From assembly GCF_963675165.1 (NCBI RefSeq), contig NC_087380.1, positions 5,464,071-5,528,070 of the forward strand: a DNA stretch of 64,000 bases. The letters run 5' to 3'. Under the pieces are notes generated by a model. The model did no database searches and was not told the DNA's origin. It saw only the letters and a list, made by a program, of their open reading frames with translations. Shown here in pieces: positions 32,293 to 45,098 of the stretch (position 1 is its first letter; every line of letters starts with the position of its first letter). The position numbers and the translations under genes are program-made. The stretch comes from Halichondria panicea (taxonomy: Eukaryota > Porifera > Demospongiae > Suberitida > Halichondriidae).

Positions 32293-35200
32293 ATGGCAAC
32301 AGGAGGTATACTCGATTGAATATAATTATACGTACATATATATATAGATCTACAACTATTATTGCGTGCGAATGAAATTTATGTAGAGATTTAAATTTAG
32401 TGTAACTATACAAAGTAGCTATATAGATGAGATTGTGCATACTTATAATATAGTCACAACTATATATATATACCATTGTGCATAATATGCAGGTCAGTAC
32501 AACATTCAATTTTCCGATGAACAACGCTACAATGGCAGCTACCCAATAGTCAGGCCTAACTCAAATGGAAATCAGTACAGAAACTTTTCAGTGCCATTAA
32601 GCCAAGGTGAAAGTTGCTGATGTTCATTGTACTATATATACATGCAGTTGCATATACTATAGCTAACTTGCTGGTATATACACTAGCTTCCTCCGCCATG
32701 AAGTGTTTAAAAATCCAAGGAAGTTTTAGGTTCCGGTTTTTAGGGGCACATTAAAAAAAAGATGTGCGGTGCAAGCATGCAGCCATGCATCGGTGAAGGC
32801 TTTTTCGGGCTCAAACAGTAAGTCATGCATTACACAGGGGGTGGATGCAATACTATAGCTGCTGTTTTAGCAATGCATGCAGGTCTCTAATTTACAATTG
32901 CAGCACTTATTACCAAAATAGCAACATACTATACACATTCATACCTATGCCGTTATGTGCATGTGAGCACGTACTGAGGCAGGTCTAACAACTTCATGCG
33001 GTTGATTTGTACAGGTCAGTACAACAACCACCCATTTCCCGGCATACAACCATCAAACTCCAGCGGCCACTACCCAATAGCATCAACTAGTCCAAGTGAG
33101 AATAAGCCAGTGTATGAAAACTATTCAGTACCCCTAGGCCAAGGTGAAATATACAAATTCGTAGCAATTTAGTAGCCTCGTCCCAAGGCTGATTTTTCTC
33201 TAATGGAACTCTAGGTTGAAACATTATAGGCCTGGATAGATTGTCTGGGGGTCTCTATATCAACGATAGTATACACTGTTTTGTAAAGCATGTAGTATAA
33301 ATGTCTACTGCTTTGAATAAAAATACAGAGAAATAACAAGGAAAGATAATAACGTATATACTATTAGTCAATGTGGTCATCTATAATGAAAGCACCGCAG
33401 GTACTGATGCCTCGGTGGAGATGCCAAAGCTACAGACATAAAGCTACTAGATAGCAGTAACATGCACACAAACTCAGAGAGTGGGTAATGATCGACTATG
33501 ATTGTTGTTAAAAACGATCGATGCCAAAAGTTCAAGTCTAAAATTAATGGCTGCCGTCTGCAGAGCCTTGCAGCTCTCTTCTCACTCTTACAGCTACCAA
33601 TAGCTAGCGTTCTAGTGCAGAGCTAACTACTAAGTAGAGTAGCAACATTCGGTAAACAAGTTTGGCTACGTGCTCTTCTGAAAAGGCTGCAATGGCATTC
33701 CAAGTAAGCAAAACTAGGCATAACTCGAGAACGAAGCATTATTTTGCAAATCCACGAATTAAAATCCAAGTACATGTAAACATGACTAGAAGCCTATAGA
33801 AACTCTTACAGTGCCTGTAACCTAGGGAGTAGAATACAAACATTTGTACTTAAGTGTATCTTGAGTTTGGAACATTTCTAAGAAATGATGCTGATACCAT
33901 TGTGTAGGTGAATGAATAAGCTACAAACATAATCAAAAATATTTCTCTAAAACATTGTTATAGTGGAAAATCATTTAGGTGAAAACGGGGATGATTGTAA
34001 AAAAATGTATGTAACATCAATTATCTCTGGAAGTAAAATGTTTCTAGAAAAATTGCTTCTACCAAAAGATAGACAATTTATTAACAATTACATGTGTAAA
34101 AAAATTAGACCTTAGCCGAAAAATTTACTTGAAATCTCTCCCTAAGTGAAAAGGCACCCAAAAACACACAATTGGAGTACGAAACAGCGTGTGTACTTAT
34201 GTAACCGATTTTAATTCATGCATAATTATGTTAGCTCAACTATCCACTGATGTTAATGCCAGAGTTCCAGACCTTACCCGACAACGGTTGGTGTTTTTCT
34301 TCCCTAAGCTTTTGCTCACTATAATAATTTGTTGCTGTTGTAAAAGCAACCACATACCCACCACCTTAGGTTGCCATGGAAACATTGTTGGATATGTTGA
34401 AGCTCAAGCATTCACCTACACTTTGGTATCATCAAAATTTCTTAGAAATGTTTTAAGGTCAAGATATTCACATTTATGTACCAAAATGTGGTATTCTACT
34501 CCCTAGGTTACTTGCACTGTACTTGCACTTGATTCATCCTTGAGCAGCTGTAGCAGTCTACACAGACACACAGACACACAAACACACTACTGTATACCTC
34601 GCTTGCGATAATTATGGTACGTAGATAGATAGATAGATAGATAGATAGGGATATTCAATGCATCACAGGGCATGCAGGCTTGAACTGGTACGTGAACAAA
34701 GAGTCCAAACCCAGTAGGTAACAGTACAAAAACTTCCTTCCTTCATACCCGAGTTTGGAGTGAGGCCTTCTTAGTGTAGTCCATAAAGTGCTTTAAACTT
34801 AACTGGCCATATAGCTACCACCTATACAGCTAGCTATTACAGCTTTTGTCAAGCCGATATAATTTTAACACATGCAGACCTATTTTTTTGAGATACGGCA
34901 GCTTTTACAGAGTAAATGCTCACATGTTAGTTTTATTATAGGAATTCACTCTTTTTGGTGAATTCCAACCACGCCTAGAGAAAAATTTGTCCCAGCCCTA
35001 TTTTTCGACCTAAGGCCAGGCAAAGTATAGATTCCTTGTTTCTCATCAGCCACTTCCTCAATTTTCATGCAGTAAGGCGGTGCACAAAAACTGTGACATA
35101 ATAAACAAGGTGGTACCTATAAATCCAGTTCAGAATAGAATTGACTATAATATATTCTTACGTATTCGTTATCGAAATTCTTGGATAGGAAAAACCGGTA

Positions 35201-38200
35201 ATGAATATTATTATTAAAGTTCTTGGAATTTGATACACCTCTCTTTGTATTGTTAGTTTCTCAAAACCGTCTGAACATTTTGGATAACAGCCATTAGAGT
35301 CATCAACATTCTCAGAAGTACAAAAATACAAAACCTGCATGCAGAGTAGTATAGCGAATTGTATAGCCACAATTGTGGTACACTGACACACGAAAAGTTC
35401 TCTAAGAGATCAAGGCCTTGAATTGTACCACCACATGAATACGATATGTTATCAATAACTCGTTGCAAATCTGCTTTGTCCCGAACAGACTGTTTCCATT
35501 TTGATTATCATTCTTCACATTGAAGTATATGATCGAGTCAAAAGTTCCTGACATGTTAAACACTTGGTGTAAACGGTAGAGATTTCTTTTTTTGGTGAAT
35601 TGATCAAAGATGGTCCATCTTTTTCAAAGCTACGTTTCCATCAAGTATACCTTCAAATGAAACGTAGTGGTCTCCCTCCCCAATTATTGGTCAGTAGGAT
35701 TTCTTTCATACCAAAAGATCCCATGATTAAGAAATTAAGGGGTGTCAATGCTTTACGGCAACAGGTTCCAAACCAAACTACAGAGCAATAATCAAAGTCG
35801 AGGAGGCTACTTTTCAAAAGAGGGGAGGCTGATAAAAAAAACAATGAATCTACTTTGCCTGGCCTAACGTTCCATTAGAAAAAATAATCGGCATGGTGAC
35901 GAGGCTAGCAATTTAGCTATATATGTAAGGTGACAATTATCCAGTTTGTATAGCTATTACACAAACAATATACTCACTATTCATTTTTTGTATCAATAAT
36001 AATTACACTATAAATAATTATGATCATATATAAGCTAGGGCAATGCCCAAGTGACAATTAGGGCAGTGTCAAACACAACGTATAATAATTACTTATAGGG
36101 CAACAGGTTCCAAACCAAACTACACGAGGTCAATGGACAAACGAAGGTAAGTACACTAGCTGTTTGTATAATATTATAGGTCTATTGTCTATTGCTAAAT
36201 AATACACAAACACAGGCATTAGATTATTTTAAACTGCAATTGCTTACATTACCATGCACGCATATACACCCATGTCTTAAAGGACTACCCAGCCAGGGTA
36301 TTCCTGGGACCGAGCCTTTTCTTGTGCAAGACAATTATTTGAAGAACAACCATACAGGAGAGCATAGCATGCACAGTGAAGGTATAATAATGAAAACTAA
36401 ATTGATATATTTATCACACAACTATGCATTAGAATTCCGACTAGATTCAAACGAACCTGAGGGAATCGACCATAAACAACAGCTAAAACCAGGTACTTAG
36501 TGCTGATTAATGCATTTGGAAAGTTTGAACAACCACAGTTCAAATATTTTACATACCGTATATCGAATGCGATGTTCTTTGGATTGAAAACTTGATTAGT
36601 CAGGGTGTCATACAAAGGAGGGGAAAAGGGGGATTCCCCCCTAGCTCCAATTGCCCCCCCCCCCTAAAATTTGCATTCAGGTACTAGTTGGGGTCCATAG
36701 CTGGTAATTTTACATACTAACAGGGTATTGAAATAACAGTTGCCATGTAATAACTAATTTGTTGCCTTGAAAACCATTTGCTGCATATAAAAACCAGCAT
36801 AGAAACTACTTGCTTACGTAGATATGATAGCTTTGTTTTGTTTTTGGTGGCTGGAATACAATATTGTATATCGTATAGCGGGTAATTTTCGTGGGGTAAA
36901 ATATTCGTTATTTTCGTGGGCAAGCTGACCTCCACGAAATTTTAACATAGACGTGGCTTACCGGAACGTATGAATGCAGTGCAGGCAATGAATATAAATG
37001 AAATTTTGACTCATGAAAACCACCGTTTTCGAGTTTAACCCCCACGAAAATTACCCGCTATACGGTAGTAACTGCATCGAAACCATGCATATACTGTCTA
37101 GTAAATTTACCACAGGAACCACAACTGTCTCACTCAGTGTGTCCCTATAAAACCAATGATTTGAAGTATTCGATGGAGGGTGGGCTTAGGTCACAAAAAG
37201 GTCGCTTTGCCCCAGTGAAATATGCCATATAATTATTGGCCCTACAATGTTCTATTCCTTTGATCTCGGAGGCAACAAATAATTATGATTATCAATGCAC
37301 AGGAGACTACGAAGAAAGAGAGGGCCAAACTGACCTGGCTGCTCCACAACATGATCAACGGTCAAAAATTGTAGGCATAATCTTTTAACTACTTACTACT
37401 ATACAATCAGAGGAGGTTGGTTACGATTTAAACGGCGGCGAAACATGCTTTGCAAACAGTGTTTGGCCTCGAATTCGCCTCCAACCTTCTTCAACTCGCT
37501 GAGTCAGCACTTTTGTGTCATTCTTGCATTCCTGAGTATTTACCTTATGTTATCTCTCTTGTATTATATATCCTGTTAGTTTAAGAATTGTAGTAGTGTA
37601 AAACCTATCATTGCTATACCTGCTACATTAAGACAGGAGTCAAAGAACCAAGCAAAGTGCAGCAACAACTGGAAGTTTGTAATTAACTTAGTTTCTGGCT
37701 CATTGATTCGAGTATGACTATATAGACTACTCACTTTCTAGTATGACTGGGTATTGTAAGCATCATCTGCTACTAGTATAGAGTGCTACAATCATTTGCA
37801 GCCTTCTGGCTTTAGCTATAGGATAGCTACTTTCATGCTTTTCTCTTTTATATTTTTTCTTCGTGCACGCACATTCCTCTGTTGAATGTGAGCAACCTCC
37901 TCTGCTATACAATAATAGTACGTATATAAGCCTGAATGACAGCCAGGGAGTAAACATTGCTGCTTTTATCTTACTGCATGATATATATAATTATATAGCC
38001 TGTTACAATATAAAGTCTGATATCAAACTCCTGTAGTTTTCCAAAGTGTTGGCTACAATTGTGGAGCCCAGAGAGATGATAATTAAACACAGAAGTTACC
38101 ACAATGAAATCAGTGGGGAAGAGGCAGAAAAAAGGCTCAGGGTTTTCAGCAATCACCACTACCTTACTCGCTACAGTGAAAATAAGAAGTGTTACATACT

Positions 38201-38630
38201 TTCTGTGTGCGCCAGTGATGAAGACTTACAATTTGAAAAGACAAAGCATTTTCAACTGAAACTTTCTGATCAGGGAATCAAAATTCAAGAAAAGAAACGA
38301 TTTGCAGACTTAGAAGAAATGCTTAACTATTACGAAACCAACAGGCTCGACACAGCCTTCCCAAGAATTGGAGTTTGTCTCACTGAGGATGACTATCGAG
38401 CAAGAGTAAAAAAGATACGTGAGCAGCAAGCACAACAAGAACGAGAACAAGAACAACGACAAGAACAAGCACAGCTGCAGCAAAAAGAACAAGGACAGGT
38501 GAAGCTACAGCAACAACAAACACAAATAATGCAACAGCAGATGCAACTACTACAAACACTACAACAACAAGTGAATGCTAATCCAGCACCACAAGTACAG
38601 CCTAAACGCAGAAAATGCACAATATTATAG
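32293..38630 (+). CDS. SH2-B: intact SH2 / Gln-rich coil / CaaX adaptor
   Basis: Exons 32293-32305, 32493-32606, 33015-33143, 36099-36146, 36283-36381, 36433-36492, 37303-37370, 38037-38630 total 1125 nt, an exact 375 codons (374 aa). Exon 1 is a 13-nt microexon (ATGGCAACAGGAG). Residues about 5-80 hold two Tyr-rich cassettes with VYENYSVPL and QYRNFSVPL, plausible kinase sites. The SH2 domain is at about 195-275: SYHNEISGEEAEKRL, HYLTRYSENKK (Arg at the phosphotyrosine pocket), RFADLEEMLNYYE. A Gln/Glu coil (about 290-360) leads to PKRRKCTIL: basic residues plus a CaaX box, which predicts prenylation and membrane anchoring. It looks like a membrane-tethered phosphotyrosine adaptor. I do not recognise a named orthologue. 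Introns hold several MITEs, and the Copia element interrupts its promoter. Confidence 0.8.
33417..34640. repeat. Dispersed repeat in SH2-B intron 3, interrupted by a MITE
   Basis: 33420-33805 plus 34520-34620 match 61690-62235 (CGATCGATGCCAAAAGTTCA, CTAGCGTTCTAGTGCAGAGC, CATAACTCGAGAACGAAGCA, then the CAGACACAC..TATACCTCGCTTGCG end). An inverted partial copy lies at 57715-57905. The family is unnamed and has no coding frame. Confidence 0.75.
33809..34519. mobile_element. 711-bp MITE with CAGTGC termini and TA duplication
   Basis: Arms of about 100 bp: CAGTGC..GTAACCTAGGGAGTAGAATAC on the left and GTATTCTACTCCCTAGGTTAC..GCACTG on the right, with further inward pairing (CATTTCTAAGAAAT region). 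TA flanks both sides (33807-33808, 34520-34521), as in Tc1/mariner insertions. It sits inside the repeat at 33417-34640. Confidence 0.8.
35158..35580 (-). other. Possible decayed cysteine-containing gene fragment
   Basis: Minus-strand frames contain GTFDSIIYFNVKNDNQNG, VIDNISYSCGGTIQGLDLLE and, in another frame, ENVDDSNGCYPKCSDGFEKL. Together they read like pieces of one extracellular-type protein broken by shifts. I do not recognise the family, and no paralogue lies in the window. It is within SH2-B intron 3. Confidence 0.2.
35680..35830 (+). pseudogene. Extra degenerate copy of SH2 exon 4
   Basis: CGGCAACAGGTTCCAAACCA (35756) repeats SH2-B exon 4 (36099) but runs into a stop after QQVPNQTTEQ and lacks the donor. 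It indicates a small internal duplication in intron 3. Confidence 0.55.
36873..37063. mobile_element. 190-bp GTATAGCGGGTAATTTTCG MITE
   Basis: Starts GTATAGCGGGTAATTTTCG and ends CGAAAATTACCCGCTATAC, perfect over 19 bp. The arms continue with diverged TGGGG / CCCCA and GTTATTTTCG-like blocks. It lies in SH2-B intron 6. A relative is at 29306; fragments are at 21125, 21830, 59940 and 63650. It is absent from intron 6 of copy A. Confidence 0.85.
37408..37904. mobile_element. 497-bp CAGAGGAGGTTG MITE in SH2-B intron 7
   Basis: TIR CAGAGGAGGTTG / CAACCTCCTCTG. CTATACAAT stands on both sides (37399-37407 and 37905-37913). Copy A's intron 7 has the uninterrupted site (ACTTACTACAATAATAGTA, about 26951), so the insertion is younger than the SH2 duplication. 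Confidence 0.88.
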
Positions 38631-39300
38631 ATAAAGAGACTACATTTATGTGAGCAGCATGCAGACAGCACATTTTTGTTACAAGTAGACAGACAGCACA
38701 CTCCTTTTTTTGTTAGACAGCACGTTTTTGTGAGCAGTATAAACAGCACATTTTCGTGAGCAGTAAAACGTACATAATTATATATACTATTTTCCAAAAA
38801 CACACACTTAAAAATTGATAGTATTCAGCTCTCATTTTAGAGACATCTGATTACTGGGTGGGGCTCGATAACTGCATTATAGGCGCATCCTCGAATATAA
38901 GCGTATGGAGCTCTGCTATTAACCCCATGAGCACATGCATGTGCTAATAATCCAGTTTCTACGGTATGCTCAGTTACAGACATTGCATGTACGTTAAAGT
39001 TTTGATACGGCATATTTGCTGCCGGACAAAGTTAACCCATGCAACAAAAATTATAACAAGTGAATGCAAGAGACCACACCCACCTCTGGGCCAGCATAAC
39101 TCCCCTCTGCATGTGTAGTCCAAATTATAGCTCAATGTGGCCAGTGCTCATTCCAGCCGCAGCAAAGTTATCCCACAACTGTTGGTTGTCACACACTGCA
39201 CGAAAAACCAGTATAGTATGTTCTTTAAAACGCAGGTGGTATGGTATAATAATAGGTCAACACGCACTTTACTATACATCTAGTACAGAATTGTGACTAT
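38631..39300. other. SH2-B 3' flank, no further gene
   Basis: 38650-38780 carries several AGACAGCACATTTTTGT units, shared in part with the 3' flank of copy A. They probably lie in the 3' UTR. Nothing else is recognised up to 39300. Confidence 0.5.
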
Positions 39301-39313
39301 AGTTTTCTCTCAC

Positions 39314-39773
39314 CTTTGGTTTAGCTCCGCTTGGCATGCTTGGAGGAGAGGGTGTGCTGTATGTCACTAGCTGGCTGTACTCTCTCCGATCTCTACTTCC
39401 GTGGCCATTGTTGTCAAAGGGTACTATGGACATAATCAACCATTGGTGTTAGTAACACACCATTACTGCCTGGAGGGAATAAAGAATTCAGTGAAGTTCC
39501 GATCCCTGTGGATGGAAGTTGGGTAGACAGTTAAGAGTTACGCATCATTTCGAACGAAGTATCATTATAGTGGCTACGCTACGTTCACAGAATATACGTG
39601 ACTTTCAAATCACAAGTAGATGTGAGTGCGAAATTGATTTGTACCTGAATTGACGCATGCAGGATAGTGGTCATGGCGATGCTGCTCAATGGGTATAGCC
39701 AGGATATTTGCTGAGAACTTTTGGTACCACCAGAAGTGAAATGATTCCGAGCAATAACATCATTTTTCGTCAT
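39314..39773 (-). other. Candidate exons of an unidentified minus-strand gene
   Basis: Minus strand: a possible first exon from Met at 39773 (MTKNDVIARNHFTSGG..) to a donor after TTILHASIQ (about 39644). A later segment at 39423-39314, between a TAG acceptor and a GTGAG donor, reads PFDNNGHGSRDRREYSQLV and is Ser/Pro rich afterwards. Splicing between them is not resolved, because a middle piece near 39440-39510 has a conflicting frame. No domain is recognised; this may be chance. Confidence 0.25.
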
Positions 39774-39789
39774 CTTCTGGTAAGTGACT

Positions 39790-42738
39790 GGCTATATGGC
39801 AATAAAAAAATGGCTTAGAAGCCACATCTGTGAGCTGCAAAACAAACATCAAGAGTTTCCAGCACAACCTTTGTTTGCTGTGAGAACCTATAATTATATG
39901 GAGTGTGGTACCTGCATGTCATTTCTAGGTTATAGCAGCGAAGACTGTCCTTAAACACCCCTAAGAAATTGGTAGCTAAGTTGTCAGCCGATAGAATGTC
40001 AGCTGGGAAGTACGAAACGTGTTTCTAGCACAACAAACAAAACAATAATTCAATGAAGATGCTGATGTGGCGCAAACTAGACCAAGCTATTAACTACACC
40101 AGTGACACACGTACATTTGTATGCAATGATTGACCAATGATTTTTGCTGATAAATTAATGGCTGCTGCTTTCATGAAAAAGTGCAGCTTTGCAGCTCTTT
40201 CCTCAATCTTGCATGTTCTACATGTAGCTCTTTTAATGAACTTCCCGTTATTGAGGAAATGCTTCACATGTTTATTGACTTCATTTATATATCGCCCGCA
40301 TGCTCTGAAAATTGTAGACAGGACGTAAACCAACTATGAAATTTGTAGGGGGCCTTATAATCGAGCAAGTCCAGTTTCTACGGTATGGCATTAGGATCAA
40401 GCTAGGGCAATGTAACTTAAGACTCACAACGAGATTGAGGTTTTCACTCAATTGCAGGACATGGTAGATCTAGTTTCGAGACCAGCCTCCCATGCGGATC
40501 ATCTCCATAATTCAGCCTGGATTCACCATCATCGCTTAGACCAATTTTATCAAGAACTTATACATGTAGTTCAAATATGTTAAATAGCCTCGTTTCCAGG
40601 CCTTACTTTTTCTTGCTGTTGTCATTGTTCATCCAAAATAGAAAGTAGTGAATAGACAAAATGAGGCAGTAAAGAAAGAATTTTTCTACTCTATTTCTTT
40701 CTTTATTCCTCCAATTAATACTGGCTTATATGTCACACATGTGTCTATAATGCTCAATGGTGGCTATCCTTAGTGCTTGATGTGGATGTGGAGAATGCAG
40801 AAGTAAAAATAATGTTCTTGCATCCGCAAGGACCCGCTCGCTCATTCAATTACCCTTCCATTCCTGATATACTGACAATTCCATCGAGTAACATTTTAAC
40901 AAGAGTATAGCCAAACACTGCTACTGGCCGTGCATACACTCTTAGCAAAACCAGAGAGAAAAATGGCCAGAAAAAACTAGCGGCTTGATTTGAGCAAACT
41001 TAAACACTGTTTTGTAAGTTGTTGTTTTTTTCGCAATGACATGTTAAAGATTATAGACACTAAATGTCTAATGGTACTACTAATTTCTGCACCCGTACCT
41101 TCTGATTCAAAATAAGATACTTAGGAACACATGAGTCTATAGTTTAGTTTGTAGCCAATCTTAGTTTTTATCTTTGGTGGTGGATAAACCCTTTCTGCTT
41201 GAACTTGTAATCCATTTATTTAGCTGCAGGAGCTTTCGGCCATGCAAGGTTGACCGACTGGGTATCTTACTACTGGCTCTGATTGTCTAGTATTTTGCTT
41301 GAATCATCGTGTATCTCATGTTTTGCAGCTTTCAAAGTAATCCCAAAGGAGGTAACCACTTGCAGTGTCACCATTATCAAACCAAAAACATACTTATAGG
41401 TTCCAGAAAAAATTTCAGATGATACTTGGCTAAAAGGTGCCACTAGGTGGTAAAACCTATCTTCAACGAAAAAGTTTTTTCAATTACACTTCCATCACCA
41501 AACTTTTACACCAATAAGAGGAATTGCAGGTGAAAATTGTGGATCTAAAGAAAAATCAAAATCAAACTTTATTTTGTACCCCGTACCCACCCCATAGTCG
41601 GTTATAATTAATAGAAGCCACACAACATACCATATGAAAACCTGTTGCTTAAGCTACACAATGATATACAAACACTCTTACCACTTTTTAAGTGCAACGA
41701 AGCGAGCAAAATGTTTGATATAATGGCTACATATTTAGGTGACCATATCTCAGAAGCCGCACAAAAATAAAACCCAATTTCCTTGGGGTCTTCTTGCTTC
41801 ACCACACCCTATATACAGGCAGAATTGGAATTTCCTTGAATTCTATGAGGTCACACAATTAAATTTGTATGGAAGAACCCACAGTTATAATTATGTCAAT
41901 AACTGCACCAAGCAATGTCTATATCTCTGATCCCATTAACATCCCACTGCCAAATTTAGATAATAGTAACAGGAGACTATAGTTTGGAAAAAAATGAGAA
42001 GGAAAAAAGACGCCATTTTTGAGTTACACTTAATTAAAGGTTTTGAACAATGACCTTTGACTCGTTAACGAGCGCCCACCCCCTTTAAGCATGTCATCTG
42101 AAAGGACATATCATAAGGAGTACGGTGGTATTATTTTTATATGAAGTTATGCTCTGAGAAGTGTAGGCTGGTCACAAAAATTTAAAGGGCTCATAACTAA
42201 GAAGCCATATGACGTATGGGGCTGATATTAAGTTTAATATACCCCAAGTTTCGTTGAAATCTGAGGGGGTGCTCATTTTTTTGTGTTGAGTTGGCATGGA
42301 ATGTCCCCATTACTATTAGACAAAGGATCGATGAGCACTGAGCAGTATACAGTACATTGACCGAGACAAAAACTAAGACAGTAAGTCAAAATACAAAACC
42401 GACAAAACAGACACATTGACTGACTAACTAAACTGCAGCCCCTCGGTAATGAATCAAATGTAATAGGTGAGACTGTTCCACGCAGACAACATTTGAGTTC
42501 GAAATAGTATTTAACAACTGATAAAATGCACAAGAACAAAGGTATAATTATGTATTTATATATAGGCACAAGATTTTCACAAAGGTATATAGAGCAAATT
42601 CTAAAGCCGGGCTCTCACATAATAGAGCATGCAACAGAAACCATACAATAATAACGAATCAGGAAGTAAATTTAATAACTATTAATAGTATAATGTGCAC
42701 ACAGTATTTGATCTGCATGTTACCTTGTTGCAAACCGT
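39790..42738. other. Gene-free stretch
   Basis: No exon supported on either strand. 40594-40720 begins TAGCCTCGTTTCCAGGCC, a terminus of the TAGCCTCG family; its other end was not located. 41990-42290 is simple intergenic sequence without repeats I could match in the window. Confidence 0.45.
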
Positions 42739-45098
42739 TCATGTTGACAGTTCGGAAACGCACTTCTTGCAAACATACTTTTTACATGTATACGGGGTGC
42801 AGTCTGTCTCTGCATTGGCATGAGCTTGAGATCCGCATAGTTTACATACAGCTGTGAACGTTCCAGATTCTTTGGTTAACTCATTACAAACGGTACATGT
42901 TCGGCACTTAGCACAGAGGTAGTTCTTAGATGCCCTAGTGTAACGGGTACACTCTCCGTTGGCATGGGCATGGGAATTGCATTGCGTGCATATGACTACG
43001 CGAGTGGGTTCAGTTTGTTTTCCACACACTGTACAGTCAAGTTCGTGTGACTCAATGATGGTTGGAGTTGCAGTTGAAGGCTGTAGCAAAGCAACGTCTT
43101 TCTCTGGTACATGACTATATAAAACCACAATTATCAATTTGTATGCACGCAGTGTAGTGTCAAATGTAATGGCTTACCTTTCAAAGAGCTTCTTGATTTA
43201 GAATGTTCTGTGATCGGTGTTTCCTCAGATTTGTTGGGTATTGCTGAGCTAGAACCTTCTTCTGTGATTAGTGTTTCTTCAAGTATTGCAGAGCTAGAAC
43301 CTTTTTCAATACTGTGTTCACGCTTTTCACGCTCGTCGTTTTCCTGAAGAAGATAAATGGAAACAGCACAATTAAAGCTTTCGTCCCATGCACCTGTCTC
43401 AGATCATTGATCTAAATGAGCCATACCAATTCCTCTTAGTAGCAGTTTCTTTCTTCTTTTCATAATTATAATAAATGACCTTCAAGTCTCATTAACTGTT
43501 ATTTTTTGTTGAACTCTCTACCTAGCCATGTTATACCTTAACGACCTCTCATTTTAAGCAGTATTTTTATTTGTGTTTTGGGGAGCACCCTTGATAGGCC
43601 TATATTTGCTGGATAAATATTCAATACCAAACGTGAGACTGACCATTTTTTAGCAACTAATCCCAATTAAATCTTAATTCTATATGGCCTCGACTGAAGG
43701 ACATCAATACTGTATATTTGCTAACAGCTTGGTACATGTACCAATAAATCAATATATAAATTTGAAGGCTCACCTCTTCTATACTGTACTTCTGTAAGTC
43801 ATCTGGTACTGTTTTATCGGTATGATCCAGTGTGACGTACGGAATGTCTTTCTTGAAGTAGTAGATATCAACATAGTTCCTCCAGTTTGATACGTTGTTG
43901 CCGCCTTCAATGTAATTGATTTTTGCATTTTCCTCGCTTGAACTTGATTCAAACTGTGTTGCCGTGACCACTATCTTGCACTTATTTTTATTCTGGACAG
44001 CAGCAGAGAGAATGCCTGTGATAACTTCACTATGCGGATGATTATACCCTTTGTGATTACCATGACTGATTAAGTAGATTTTTGCAACAAATGTCGTGTA
44101 AAATGTATGACAACTCAGGTAAGAACCTTGTCCTTTTGTTTGTGCCATACTACTGTTTTTCTTGCTTCCGTGGTGAGGCACTTGGAAAACACCAACAGTC
44201 TTACACGGCATGTCTTTTTCAGATTTTAGTCCGAGTGTATCAAGGATGATCTCACAATTTGAGTCGCCAGTCAACACCACATCGTATTTGTATATGCTTC
44301 CTGGTATCTGCACAGTTGTCAGAATACTTGTTTCGTTAAATCTCCTGTCTCAAAATCATTTTTTGTAATTTCTACAGTCGATTGTTGATATAGATTTTCT
44401 AATACTAGTCCATGTGTATTCGAAACCAGAAATGAGGGCAATCACCTACATTGTGATACGACTGATACGTGCTTTTATTTCCACGTATTTCATTTGTCAC
44501 ATACAAACTTGTGGCTGAAGTGGTTATGATGGGACAGCAGACAGTGAACTTTTCACCCGACTTAATTTCTTTGCTTCCAGTACCTAAAAGTGCATTAATT
44601 CCTCCATAATAGTCGGCATCGGGATGAGTATTGACAATCGCTGCAAGCGTTATCCATCGCTGATTGTGTTGATTTTTTTCTGATATGCAGCTTTTTTTGT
44701 CCAGAGCCGTTATTAGGTTGTTAAGAGGTGTCACTACAACCGTTTCACTATTCTTTGTTTCATTATTAACAGTCTTTGCTAGAGTCCTTGGCTACCATCG
44801 ATAAGGTATCTTTTGAATAATGCTGCAATGATTAAATGATTTCAGATTCAATGCCTCACTGAACAATAAAAATTAAGCTAAAGACATGTAGGCAGTACTC
44901 ACCCCCATTTAAATACAGAGGTATAACTTGGATCATGCTATATTTCCGTAAGACACAAAATCACTTACCATCAGAATATTCAACCTCCAGCAATATCGCA
45001 TCTCCTTGCCCTACATTGATAGGATGGACACATACTTTAACTGCTACTGGCTTTTTGGAGTCTGTTTTTGAAATTTTGGGGTTCTTTTTGGTAGCCAT
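42739..45098 (-). pseudogene. M3: MBL + double PHD family member lacking the OTU exon, broken
   Basis: Exons on the minus strand: 45098-44969 (MATKKNPK.. to INVGQGDAILLEV), 44822-43774 (MBL), 43343-43178 (acidic Ser/Glu linker) and 43114-42739 (two PHD-like fingers). The MBL exon keeps YLIDGSQG, DSNCEIIL, GVFQVPHHGSK and LISHGNHKGYNHPHSEV, but has a stop/shift just after the first motif (about 44780) and two further shifts around 44300-44405. The first metal motif reads THPDADYYGG, so one metal His is Tyr. The zinc exon reads CTVCGKQTEP..CTQCNSHAHANGEC..CAKC and CTVCNELTKE..CKLCGSQAHANAE..CKKC. The phase between linker and zinc exon does not fit either. No OTU sequence is present. Probably dead, but informative on module order. 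Confidence 0.8.

Noticed and set aside
34189-34506. 105-codon ORF
   Set aside because: It lies inside the arm and interior of the CAGTGC MITE; other MITEs here carry no genes.
39060-39296. 78-codon ORF
   Set aside because: No recognisable domain and no supporting copy.
40094-40333. Opposed ORFs of about 79 and 63 codons
   Set aside because: No domain, no paralogue and no splice context; chance frames in AT-rich DNA.
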